Source: an uncultured Lachnospiraceae bacterium (GTDB taxonomy: Bacteria > Bacillota > Clostridia > Lachnospirales > Lachnospiraceae). Taken from it: a stretch of 64,000 nt of DNA. A model generated the notes under the pieces. It saw only the letters and a program-made list of their open reading frames with translations, was not told where the DNA came from and did not search any database. The stretch covers positions 145,634 to 209,633 of the forward strand of contig CAJTUB010000007.1 in the NCBI GenBank assembly GCA_910579465.1. Reading direction: 5' to 3'. Made by a program: the position numbers and the translations under genes. Positions 32,490 to 40,026 of this stretch are shown here, piece after piece (position 1 is the first letter of the stretch; every line of letters starts with the position of its first letter).

Positions 32490-34439
32490 CTATTTCATAT
32501 ACAGAATCAAGCTGCTCTTTTTATTTACTTCCTCCCCTGCTAACGGGAACTGCTCCGAGACTGTTTCGCCCTCTCCCGTGTAGTAGATGTCGCCGAACTC
32601 ATACGACTTTAACAGCTTCTCTACGTCCTTTTTCGTCATTCCGGTCAGATCCGGTACAGGAAATGTCCCGACACCGTCTAACTTCTTTTCATCCTCGGAA
32701 TACACCGGCTCTATCCCGAGATACGGAAGCACGGACTCGAATACCTCCGCGATGACCGGCGCCGCAATCGTGCCGCCGTAATAAATTCCCTCCGGCTCGT
32801 CAATCAGGACAAGTGCAAGCACCTGCGGATTTTCTGCCGGTGCAAACCCGATAAAGGAAGAAATATAATTATTCGAGCTTCTTGGAAGTTTTTCGGAGGT
32901 TGCCGTCTTTCCGCCGATACGCAGGCCCGGCAGATATGCTCTTTTTCCGGTTCCCTCATGCACAACCGCCTCCAACAGCATCTTCATGGTTTCACTGGTT
33001 TCTTTGGAAATTACGTCTGTTTCTCCTTCGTAGCGGTACGTCTTTACCGTATTTTCCTCGGTATTCTGCGCATAAATTGCAAAATGCGGCGTAATCCGGT
33101 TGCCGCCGTTAATCACACAGCTCACTGCAGAAAGCAGCTGCATCGGCGTAATCTGGAAGGACTGTCCGAACGAAATCGTTGCCAGCTCCACGGCCTTGAT
33201 GTTCTCGGTTTTGTGCATAATGGAATTTGCCTCACCCGGCAGGTCGATTCCGGTCTTTCTCATCAGACCGAGCCTCTCAAACACCTCGTACATCCCTTCT
33301 ACGCCGACCCTTGCCCCGATTTCCATAAACACCGGATTGCAGGAGTTTTTAATGCCGTCCACAAACGTCTCACTTCCGTGCCCGGCTACCTTATGGCAGT
33401 GAATCGTCCGGTCCTCTACGATTTTAAAGCCCGGACAGAAAAACCGGTCGGTCAGCGAAACCACACCCTTTTCAAAGGCTGCGGTCGCCGTTACGATTTT
33501 AAAGGTGGAACCCGGCTCATAGGTGTCGCTGATACAGGGATTCCGCCACATCTGGTTTAACAACTCGTTCTTTTTTTCACTGTCCGGCGTCACGCCGCCC
33601 GTCTTTGCCGCGTATTCCACATTTAAGGTATACGGGTCATTTAAGTCAAACTCCGGCACATTCACCATCGCATAGATTTCCCCGTTCTGCGGATTCATTA
33701 CAATCAGGCTGACATGGTTGGCACTCTTCGCCTCCAGCACCTTTTTTGCCGCCTGCTCCGCATAGCGCTGGATATTGATGTCCAGGCTGATGGTAAGCGA
33801 ATTTCCGGCGACCGGCTCGACACGGTTTTCCGCGGCGTTCTCAATCTCTGTCCCGTGTGCGGTCGTAAGTGTCAGAATCTTTCCGGGAATCCCGGAAAGC
33901 ATCGAGTCATACTTTACTTCAAGACCGATAATTCCCTGGTTATCCCCGCCCGTAAAGCCGATGACCCTTGACGCAAGGTCCCCGAAAGGATAATACCGTT
34001 TATAATCCTCATCCACCATAACGCCGTCCAGCTCAAAGCTCCTTAAATAGTCCGCGGTTTCCTTCGGCACATTCGCCTTTACCCGCTCGATGGAGGAAAC
34101 CTTCTCCACGCGCTTCCGTACGGTTTCCTCGGGAAGCTCCAACACCTCGCACAGCACTGAAATTACCCGCTCCGGCTCCGTAATCTGGCTGTGAATTACC
34201 GAAACAGTGCAGACCGGCTTGTTGTCTGCCAGAATCACACCGTTCCGGTCATAAATAATTCCGCGCGCCGCCTTGATACTGCGTTCCCTCTCATGCAGCT
34301 CCTGCGCCTGTGCTGCATATTCGGCGGAATGGAACACCATAAGATACCAGAGCCGCCCGCAAAGACCGGCTGCCGCGAGCAGAAATACGCTGATGACAAA
34401 CAGCGCCGTCTTTCTTTGCTTTGTTGAAATCTGCTTCAT
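32490..34439 (-). CDS. spoVD: Class B penicillin-binding protein with PASTA domain, SpoVD-like
   Basis: A 649-residue transpeptidase: N-terminal helix (about 12-34), dimerisation domain (R-G-I-I-Y-D-R-N-G), transpeptidase with catalytic Ser in P-G-S-T-F-K, S-C-N, and the third motif spelled K-T-A instead of K-T-G, then a PASTA domain at the end (V-P-D-L-T-G-M-T-K-K-D-V). The PASTA tail and position fit SpoVD, needed for spore cortex. The K-T-A variant changes a residue that lines the beta-lactam pocket; it could affect drug binding, but this is not shown. Confidence 0.88.
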   Translation of the reverse strand: MKQISTKQRKTALFVISVFLLAAAGLCGRLWYLMVFHSAEYAAQAQELHERERSIKAARGIIYDRNGVILADNKPVCTVSVIHSQITEPERVISVLCEVLELPEETVRKRVEKVSSIERVKANVPKETADYLRSFELDGVMVDEDYKRYYPFGDLASRVIGFTGGDNQGIIGLEVKYDSMLSGIPGKILTLTTAHGTEIENAAENRVEPVAGNSLTISLDINIQRYAEQAAKKVLEAKSANHVSLIVMNPQNGEIYAMVNVPEFDLNDPYTLNVEYAAKTGGVTPDSEKKNELLNQMWRNPCISDTYEPGSTFKIVTATAAFEKGVVSLTDRFFCPGFKIVEDRTIHCHKVAGHGSETFVDGIKNSCNPVFMEIGARVGVEGMYEVFERLGLMRKTGIDLPGEANSIMHKTENIKAVELATISFGQSFQITPMQLLSAVSCVINGGNRITPHFAIYAQNTEENTVKTYRYEGETDVISKETSETMKMLLEAVVHEGTGKRAYLPGLRIGGKTATSEKLPRSSNNYISSFIGFAPAENPQVLALVLIDEPEGIYYGGTIAAPVIAEVFESVLPYLGIEPVYSEDEKKLDGVGTFPVPDLTGMTKKDVEKLLKSYEFGDIYYTGEGETVSEQFPLAGEEVNKKSSLILYMK

Positions 34440-34481
34440 TTTACTCCGACAACTGTTTTTATCATCCTATGCCGTTTTTCT

Positions 34482-36446
34482 TTATTCCATGCCATCCGGT
34501 ATTGCCTGCATATTTCCTTCGTTCTTTTCCGGGTCATAGACAACGCCGGTGTCTCCGATTTCTCCCGTCTGCATCTCCACATCCTCTTTGTCGATGCAGA
34601 AATCAGGATACTCGATTTCCTTGTCCGGATAAATCTTTAAGTACGGCAGGCACTCCTCCAGAATATCCGCCGCCAGGCCGGACGCAATCGACGCCCTGTC
34701 CTGCAGCTCCTCATCGGCAGCCTCATCAATTACGACATAAATCATGACCTGCGGATTGTCTGCCGGGATACAGCCGATAAAGGACACGAGATATTTTCCC
34801 TCGCTCCGCGGCAGCTTCTGTGCAGTCCCTGTTTTCCCGCCAATCAGATACCCGTCTACCTTCGCCGCCTTTGCAGTTCCCTCTTCTACGGTAAAATAAA
34901 ACGCGTCGCGCAAAAACTCCGAGGTCTCCTTCGATACCGTATTGCACACCGCCCTTGGCGCTATCTTCTCTAACACAACGCCGTCTGCATTCCGGATTTC
35001 CTTTACGACATGCGGTTCATAATAAATCCCGCCGTTTACCATAGAGGAAAATGCAGCGCCTAACTGGACCATCGTCGTATTGAACGACATGCCGAAGCTG
35101 CTCGTCGCAAGCTCCGTGTCATTCAGCTGCTCCTCCTTCATCAGAATCCCCGGCACCTCGCCCGGAAGGTCAATCCCGGTCAGCTTTCCGAACAAAAACC
35201 GCCTCTGGTATCTTGAAAAAACGCCTCTTCCTTCTCTTTTTGCAATTTCCATCAGCGCATCGTTGCAGGAATACATAATACTCTGTGCCGCATTGATCAG
35301 CCCGTGTCCCCATTCGTTATGGCAGGAAATAAAATAGTCTGCTACCTGCTCACCGCCGTCACAGAGAAACTTTTCCTCTGTCGTTATCACTGCCTCCTCC
35401 AAGGCAGCGGCTACCGTAAACGGCTTAAAGGTAGAGCCCGGCTCATAGGAATCGCTGACACAGAAATTTCTCCATATCTTATACAGGGCGGCAAGATAGG
35501 CGTCGTTATCCATTGCTGCGATTTCCTCTTCGGTATACCACTTTTCCAGACTCCGCGGCGCATTTAAGTCGTAGCTGTAATTGGACTGCATGGCAAGCAC
35601 CTCGCCGCTGTTTGTCTCCATCATCAGCACGCCGACATTCTTTGCCCCGATGTCGTTCAAAAATTCTTCCGTATTCTTTTGCACAATCCGTTGGAGGTTT
35701 GCGTCAATCGTAGACACAATCACCTTTCCGTCCTGCGCAGGGATTTTCTCCTCCTGTACCGCCAGCTCCCCGTCATAGTAGCTGTAAATCCTGCCGTCCG
35801 TCCCGGTCAGCAGCTCATTGTATTCCTGTTCGATTCCGTACGTTCCTTCCCCGTCTGCCTTCGCAAACCCGACGACGTGGGAGGCAAGCTCCCCGAACGG
35901 ATAGTTCCTCAGATACTCCTCTTCAAACGTAATCCCGCTAATCAGACCCTTGTCCTCATGGGGCTTTCCGTCTGCCGTTTTCGGAAGGTTCTTCTCATAT
36001 TCCGAAAGTGCCACCATTTCCTCGTAGGTCATGTTCTTTCTGAGGCGGTAGTAGGCGCTATCCTTCCGCTCTTTTATCAAGCTGCGCAGCTCCTCCTGCG
36101 AATAACCGTAAACCTTGCTCAACGCCCGTATCGTCGGCTCTAAATATTTCTCGTTGTTCATAAGCAGACGCGCATCCAGAATCATATGGTATACCTTATC
36201 GCTCTTTGCAAGTATCGTACCGTTGCGGTCAAGGATTTCCCCCCGCTTGTACTTTAGTACCTTACCATTCCCTACCTTCTGGGACAGCGCCGCCTTGGCA
36301 TAGGAAGTATTGCTTCCTATTACGGCGACTCTTACCATAACGACAAGGACGCCGACAAGAAACAGGCAAAATACGACCCATAGTACCGCCTGCATTTTGC
36401 CTGTCATTCTCTTCCGTTTTTTTCTCTTTTTTCCGCTCTGTTCCAT
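34482..36446 (-). CDS. ftsI: Class B penicillin-binding protein, FtsI/PBP2B-like
   Basis: A 654-residue septal transpeptidase. The N-terminus is strongly basic (K-K-R-K-K-R-K-R-M), followed by one helix (about 19-43), R-G-E-I-L-D-R-N-G, catalytic S-T-F-K, the S-C-N motif and K-T-G-T-A-Q-K. It lacks a PASTA domain and ends in a 50-residue acidic tail. It lies next to the ftsL-like gene as ftsI normally does. The paired layout of two class B PBPs side by side resembles pbpB-spoVD in Bacillus. Confidence 0.9.
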   Translation of the reverse strand: MEQSGKKRKKRKRMTGKMQAVLWVVFCLFLVGVLVVMVRVAVIGSNTSYAKAALSQKVGNGKVLKYKRGEILDRNGTILAKSDKVYHMILDARLLMNNEKYLEPTIRALSKVYGYSQEELRSLIKERKDSAYYRLRKNMTYEEMVALSEYEKNLPKTADGKPHEDKGLISGITFEEEYLRNYPFGELASHVVGFAKADGEGTYGIEQEYNELLTGTDGRIYSYYDGELAVQEEKIPAQDGKVIVSTIDANLQRIVQKNTEEFLNDIGAKNVGVLMMETNSGEVLAMQSNYSYDLNAPRSLEKWYTEEEIAAMDNDAYLAALYKIWRNFCVSDSYEPGSTFKPFTVAAALEEAVITTEEKFLCDGGEQVADYFISCHNEWGHGLINAAQSIMYSCNDALMEIAKREGRGVFSRYQRRFLFGKLTGIDLPGEVPGILMKEEQLNDTELATSSFGMSFNTTMVQLGAAFSSMVNGGIYYEPHVVKEIRNADGVVLEKIAPRAVCNTVSKETSEFLRDAFYFTVEEGTAKAAKVDGYLIGGKTGTAQKLPRSEGKYLVSFIGCIPADNPQVMIYVVIDEAADEELQDRASIASGLAADILEECLPYLKIYPDKEIEYPDFCIDKEDVEMQTGEIGDTGVVYDPEKNEGNMQAIPDGME

Positions 36447-36456
36447 CGAAACGCTC

Positions 36457-36924
36457 CTACTCCGGAATATCCTTGTACTGGATTACATAACCGTTTTCCG
36501 TCGGCTGATATGTAATAATCTCATTGTGGTTCGGATATACCATGCCAAGTTCTCCAACTGCTGTCAGGTACACGCTCTCCCAGTCGATTTCCTCGTTCAG
36601 ACCATCCTCTAACGCCGTGTTTTCCGCGATAAGCGTATCTAACTGACCGCTTAATACCGCGATATCACGCTCAAACTGTACGATGTTTCCCTGTACCTTA
36701 AGATAATTATAGCAGATATAAAGCGTAATTACCATAGCTACAGCCAAAAGTACCATAGAAACAAAATCAATTCCATGGCTTACCCCCGGTGCCTTGACGG
36801 GACGTTCCGCAACTCTTGGACGCGAAACCTGTTCTCTTTCATAATCCGGAAGCACCTGCAGCTTTCTTGCGGCAGTTCCGTCTACCGGATACTCTCTTTT
36901 ATAATATTTCTCTCTCGCATCCAT
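36457..36924 (-). CDS. ftsL: FtsL-like cell division protein
   Basis: A 155-residue bitopic protein: about 55 hydrophilic residues, one transmembrane helix (F-V-S-M-V-L-L-A-V-A-M-V-I-T-L), then a coiled-coil-like stretch and a 40-residue end domain. FtsL proteins are poorly conserved; the call rests on topology and on the position between rsmH and ftsI. I start at 36924 (ATG, GGAGG 7 bases upstream); the longer frame runs into the hairpin-rich gap. Confidence in family is moderate to good because of synteny. Confidence 0.75.
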   Translation of the reverse strand: MDAREKYYKREYPVDGTAARKLQVLPDYEREQVSRPRVAERPVKAPGVSHGIDFVSMVLLAVAMVITLYICYNYLKVQGNIVQFERDIAVLSGQLDTLIAENTALEDGLNEEIDWESVYLTAVGELGMVYPNHNEIITYQPTENGYVIQYKDIPE

Positions 36925-36945
36925 GCCGTTTCCTCCTTTACTTAT

Positions 36946-36983
36946 AGGAAACAAATCAAATGCCTGCATTTCATTTGTTTCCT
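36946..36983 (-). other. Hairpin 1 between rsmH and ftsL
   Basis: AGGAAACAAAT pairs perfectly with ATTTGTTTCCT; after a C-C mismatch, AAATG pairs with CATTT around a four-base loop. A 16-bp stem in total, 22 bp before the ftsL start on the minus strand. It could hide part of the leader or set RNA stability. Confidence 0.7.
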
Positions 36984-36988
36984 GCGCC

Positions 36989-37028
36989 AGATGCACGCCG
37001 CAAAGCGGCATATTTCCTATGTGCATCT
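36989..37028 (-). other. Hairpin 2 between rsmH and ftsL
   Basis: Outer arms AGATGCAC and GTGCATCT (8 bp) enclose a compact GCCGC-AAA-GCGGC hairpin plus an 11-base single-stranded part. Confidence 0.65.
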
Positions 37029-37038
37029 ATGCGCATCA

Positions 37039-37076
37039 CTTATAGTAAACACATTTATTTCATGCGTTTACTTATA
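37039..37076 (-). other. Hairpin 3 at the end of rsmH
   Basis: GTAAACGCAT and ATGTGTTTAC pair over 10 bp with a G-U pair in the minus transcript, whereas the plus strand would have a mismatch, which points to selection on the minus-strand RNA. It covers the rsmH stop codon. A direct copy of CTTATAG(G/T)AAACA at 36941 and 37039 ties this hairpin to hairpin 1. Confidence 0.6.
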
Positions 37077-38030
37077 ACTGCGTTCGAACACCCGCAGCTT
37101 CGCACTTCTTGCTCTTTTGTTCTCCTCGCACTCTTCCTTTCCCGGCAGCACCGGCTTTTTCGTAATCACCCTCCCGGCAGACTGCTTTCCGCAGACACAG
37201 ACCGGGAACCCCGGCGGACACTCGCACGGATTCTCCCGCTTCTTAAAGCCGGACTTCACGATACGGTCCTCAAGGGAATGAAACGTAATAATGCAAAGTC
37301 TCCCGTTTTCCTCTAATAAATCAATCAGCCCGTCTAACGTCTCCTGCAGCGCCTTAAGCTCCCCGTTCAGCTCAATCCGCACCGCCTGGAACGTACGCTT
37401 TGACGGATGCCCCAGCGTCTTTTGTACCTTCATCGGAATCGCCGCCCGGATTGCCTCGTTCAAATCCCCGCAGGTCACAAGCTCCTTTTTCTCCCTGCAC
37501 CTGACAATATGCTTCGCTATGTTCTTCGCAAAGGGGTCCTCCCCGTAGTCACGGATAATCCGGAACAGCTCTGCCTCGCTGTAGCCGTTCACGATATCCC
37601 GCGCCGTCGTCTCCATCCGGCGGTCCATCCGCATGTCAAGCGGCGCGTCCTCCTCCATATAGGAAAAGCCCCGTTCCGGTGTATCTAACTGATAGGAGGA
37701 GACACCAAGATCCAGTAAAATACCGCTCACCTTCTCTATCCCGAGCGAGGCAAGTACCTCCTTCATCTCACTGTAATTACTCCGCACAACACTGGCAAAC
37801 GGAAACTCCTTCAGCCGTTCCGATGCGGCACGGAGTGCATCCGCATCACGGTCAATGCCGATAAAGCGGCCGCCAGAAAGCCTCCTGCACACCTCGCAGG
37901 CATGTCCCGCCCCGCCGAGCGTCCCGTCCACATAAATGCCGTCCTGCCGTATATTTAACGCTTCAATCACCTCATGAAGCAGTACCGGCTTGTGCCGGAA
38001 CCCGATTTCCTGTCCGCCTGTTTCTGCCAA
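37068..38030 (-). CDS. rsmH: 16S rRNA m4C1402 methyltransferase RsmH
   Basis: RsmH (MraW) methylates C1402 of 16S rRNA. The 320-residue protein has H-K-P-V-L-L-H-E-V-I, V-D-G-T-L-G-G-A-G-H (SAM site), D-R-D-A-D-A, L-D-L-G-V-S-S-Y-Q-L-D and C-I-I-T-F-H-S-L-E-D-R-I-V-K. It is second in the division cluster, 18 bp after mraZ. Its 3' end forms part of a hairpin. Confidence 0.97.
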   Translation of the reverse strand: MAETGGQEIGFRHKPVLLHEVIEALNIRQDGIYVDGTLGGAGHACEVCRRLSGGRFIGIDRDADALRAASERLKEFPFASVVRSNYSEMKEVLASLGIEKVSGILLDLGVSSYQLDTPERGFSYMEEDAPLDMRMDRRMETTARDIVNGYSEAELFRIIRDYGEDPFAKNIAKHIVRCREKKELVTCGDLNEAIRAAIPMKVQKTLGHPSKRTFQAVRIELNGELKALQETLDGLIDLLEENGRLCIITFHSLEDRIVKSGFKKRENPCECPPGFPVCVCGKQSAGRVITKKPVLPGKEECEENKRARSAKLRVFERSYK

Positions 38031-38048
38031 GGAATCACCCGGCCTTTC

Positions 38049-38477
38049 TTAAAAGTTCAGTCCAAATTCTGCCATATGCTCTGCAATTTCATCCATGTTA
38101 TCATAGCAGCAGTTCTGCTCCCAGCGCTCCTTGCTCCAAAGCTCAATCTTCGAAAGAACGCCGACCAGGACGATGTCCTTCGTCAGACCTGCCTGCTCCC
38201 TCAGTTTCCCCGGTATCAGAAAACGCCCCTGCTTGTCCACCTCTACCTCTGCGGCTCCCGCCATAAAGTGGCGCTGCAGCTGTCTGGCTTCCTTATTCCC
38301 CGGAAGCTTCTTCAGACCCTCGACAAACTGCTCCCATTCCTCCACCGGATACGCGAAAAGACAGCCGTCCAGACCCATGGTCAGGATAAAGCGTTCCCCC
38401 AGCTCCTCACGGAACTTCGCCGGAACAATCATACGCCCCTTCGGGTCCAGCGTATGGTCGTACTCTCCCATGAACAT
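38049..38477 (-). CDS. mraZ: Transcriptional regulator MraZ
   Basis: MraZ is an AbrB-fold DNA-binding protein that controls its own division/cell wall operon. The 142-residue sequence has two SpoVT-AbrB-like halves, each with the D-x-K-G-R pattern (D-P-K-G-R-M-I-V-P and D-K-Q-G-R-F-L-I-P). I start at M-F-M-G-E-Y-D-H (38477), the usual MraZ N-terminus, with GGTGAGG just upstream. Its target boxes lie in the leader. Confidence 0.95.
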   Translation of the reverse strand: MFMGEYDHTLDPKGRMIVPAKFREELGERFILTMGLDGCLFAYPVEEWEQFVEGLKKLPGNKEARQLQRHFMAGAAEVEVDKQGRFLIPGKLREQAGLTKDIVLVGVLSKIELWSKERWEQNCCYDNMDEIAEHMAEFGLNF

Positions 38478-38495
38478 GAGCCTCACCGCCTTTCG

Positions 38496-38531
38496 CTCCA
38501 CTTTAAACCATTTTCCTCCACTTCACTCCAC
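38496..38531 (-). promoter_or_regulatory. MraZ box array
   Basis: Four six-base sites spaced exactly 10 bp apart, starting at 38496, 38506, 38516 and 38526. Three read GTGGAG and one ATGGTT on the minus strand. Further GTGG/TGGAG copies lie in the promoter spacer at 38548-38564. One-turn spacing is what MraZ rings bind in studied bacteria. Confidence 0.8.
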
Positions 38532-38541
38532 TTATGCTACC

Positions 38542-38570
38542 ATTCTACTCCATTTTCTCCACTTTTTCAA
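38542..38570 (-). promoter_or_regulatory. Promoter of the mraZ division cluster
   Basis: TTGAAA (38565-38570) and TAGAAT (38542-38547), 17 bp apart on the minus strand; the spacer itself holds MraZ-like sites, so MraZ binding would block the polymerase. Confidence 0.8.
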
Positions 38571-38582
38571 GTCCTAAAATAA

Positions 38583-38618
38583 AATAAAATCGAGTAGGGA
38601 GGATTTTCTCCCTACTCG
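38583..38618 (-). terminator. Intrinsic terminator upstream of mraZ
   Basis: CGAGTAGGGAG and CTCCCTACTCG form a perfect 11-bp stem followed by ATTTTATTTTATTTT on the minus strand. It insulates the mraZ promoter from transcription coming from the Rpn gene. The 105 bases between it and the next terminator hold only small GC-rich palindromes. Confidence 0.88.
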
Positions 38619-38723
38619 CCGCGCCGGTCTACGCTCCGCTCCGGTCCGCGCAAAACCGATGTCCCCCGGACATCGTGCGCCGGATGCCCGTAAGGGCATA
38701 ACTTCCTTTCCGCGGCGTGTGCA

Positions 38724-38755
38724 TAAAAAAAACAGCCCGTCCTATGACAAGCTGT
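38724..38755 (-). terminator. Terminator of the Rpn-like gene
   Basis: ACAGC/GCTGT with an inner GTC/GAC step around ATAG, followed by eight T in the minus transcript, about 20 bases after the stop codon. Confidence 0.75.
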
Positions 38756-38775
38756 CCTTCCTTCAAATACTGCTT

Positions 38776-39735
38776 TTACACCGGCTCGGAGTCCTGATAT
38801 CCGAGTTCTCTCATCATCCTGTAAAGCTCCGGGACGGAAACATTCAACCTCTCTGCGCCAACTGCTGCAGAAAGTATGCCATCGTAAACAAGTCCGCAAA
38901 TTGTTGTCCTCACACCTGCCTCCCTGCCTTCTTCCCTGCCTTCTTCCCTTCCTTCTTTCCTTCCTTCTCTTCTGCCTTCTTTCCTACCTTCTTCCCTGCC
39001 TTCTTTCCTACCTTCTTCCCTGCCTTTTTCCTTGTAGATTCTTTCACCTTTTGCAATTTCCTCTGCAATATAATCTGCCATATACTCCTCTACGGTTTTG
39101 CACATAATCAACACCTCCGTCGTATCGTTTTTTAATTCATATACCCGGTCTGTCAACCTTTTAAACTTTTCATTCTGTCCATGGCTATATTTAAAAAATT
39201 CCATCAGCTCCGCAATATCAGCATCCTCTGCCTCAATATCATTACTGGCATTCACATATATAATGTGTTCGCCATCCTCGACCGGAACTATCTCCTTTTC
39301 ATCATAAAAACATCTCTCTACATAGTATGTACGGCGTTTCCTTTTAAAAATATCAGATTTTGAAATATACACGATATAAACATCACTGATATTCTCAAAA
39401 TACTCTCCCGGTTCTGCCACATTTGCCGTAATACAGGACGCATTATAGCGTACCCGCTTTACATGATTATCATCGTCAGCCTTCTGTACCTCGACATTAA
39501 CAGAACGTCCGTCTCCTGTGATACAGAGTGCATCCAGCCGCACAGAACGTCCGTACAGATTCTTTATGGAATCCTGTGTAAGCAACCGCTCAACCACCAG
39601 CGCCGGGTCATGCAGGATAACCCTGAGAATATCCTCTACTGCCTCCCTGTCTTTTGCTACTACCTCGAAGAACATATCGTCAAACACATTAAACTTTTGC
39701 ACGAACGCCTTCTTTTCCTCCATAGTCGTAAGCAT
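38776..39735 (-). CDS. Rpn-type PD-(D/E)xK nuclease/transposase-like protein
   Basis: A 319-residue protein of the Rpn / PDDEXK_2 group. Family marks: F-N-V-F-D-D-M-F-F-E-V-V, D-P-A-L-V-V-E-R-L-L, and the nuclease core R-L-D-A-L-C-I-T-G-D-G-R-S-V-N-V-E-V-Q. Near residues 230-272 there is a run of four-residue E-G-R-(E/K) repeats forming a charged helix. The last 40 residues look like a small helical domain. Such proteins move or multiply within genomes and may act as recombination nucleases; they are common in gut clostridia. Own promoter and terminator, so a stand-alone unit. Confidence 0.85.
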   Translation of the reverse strand: MLTTMEEKKAFVQKFNVFDDMFFEVVAKDREAVEDILRVILHDPALVVERLLTQDSIKNLYGRSVRLDALCITGDGRSVNVEVQKADDDNHVKRVRYNASCITANVAEPGEYFENISDVYIVYISKSDIFKRKRRTYYVERCFYDEKEIVPVEDGEHIIYVNASNDIEAEDADIAELMEFFKYSHGQNEKFKRLTDRVYELKNDTTEVLIMCKTVEEYMADYIAEEIAKGERIYKEKGREEGRKEGREEGRKEGRREGRKEGREEGREEGREAGVRTTICGLVYDGILSAAVGAERLNVSVPELYRMMRELGYQDSEPV

Positions 39736-39772
39736 CCTTCTTTCTCCTCCCTTTCCTCGTTCTTCTGCTTTT

Positions 39773-39801
39773 ATTATACAGCCTCCTTCTTATTTTTTCA
39801 A
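39773..39801 (-). promoter_or_regulatory. Promoter of the Rpn-like gene
   Basis: TTGAAA (39796-39801) and TATAAT (39773-39778), 17 bp apart on the minus strand; close to consensus. Confidence 0.8.
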
Positions 39802-39911
39802 TCAAAACCTTCCTTAAGTTCCCATATTTTCAAGTAATCTCAAAAGTCCAGCTGTACGGCAATTTGAGGAAGCACTGATAAAATCACCATTTCCTTCCGC
39901 TGTATGTAAGC

Positions 39912-39947
39912 ATGCCCGTTACCGGCATAACTGTCGGTAGCGGGCAT
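39912..39947 (+). other. Inverted repeat with terminator-like look on the plus strand
   Basis: ATGCCCGTTACCG and CGGTAGCGGGCAT pair over 13 bp with one G-U in the plus transcript (a mismatch on the minus strand), and a T-rich stretch follows on the plus side. No plus-strand gene is nearby. The rest of the 39802-40026 gap shows nothing else. Confidence 0.45.
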
Positions 39948-40026
39948 CTGGTTTTCTCTTTTCCTCTTCCTGTTTTTATAGCTCTTAATAAAAAGCTTGC
40001 TGCGTTGCACCGTGGCATCGTGCAGA

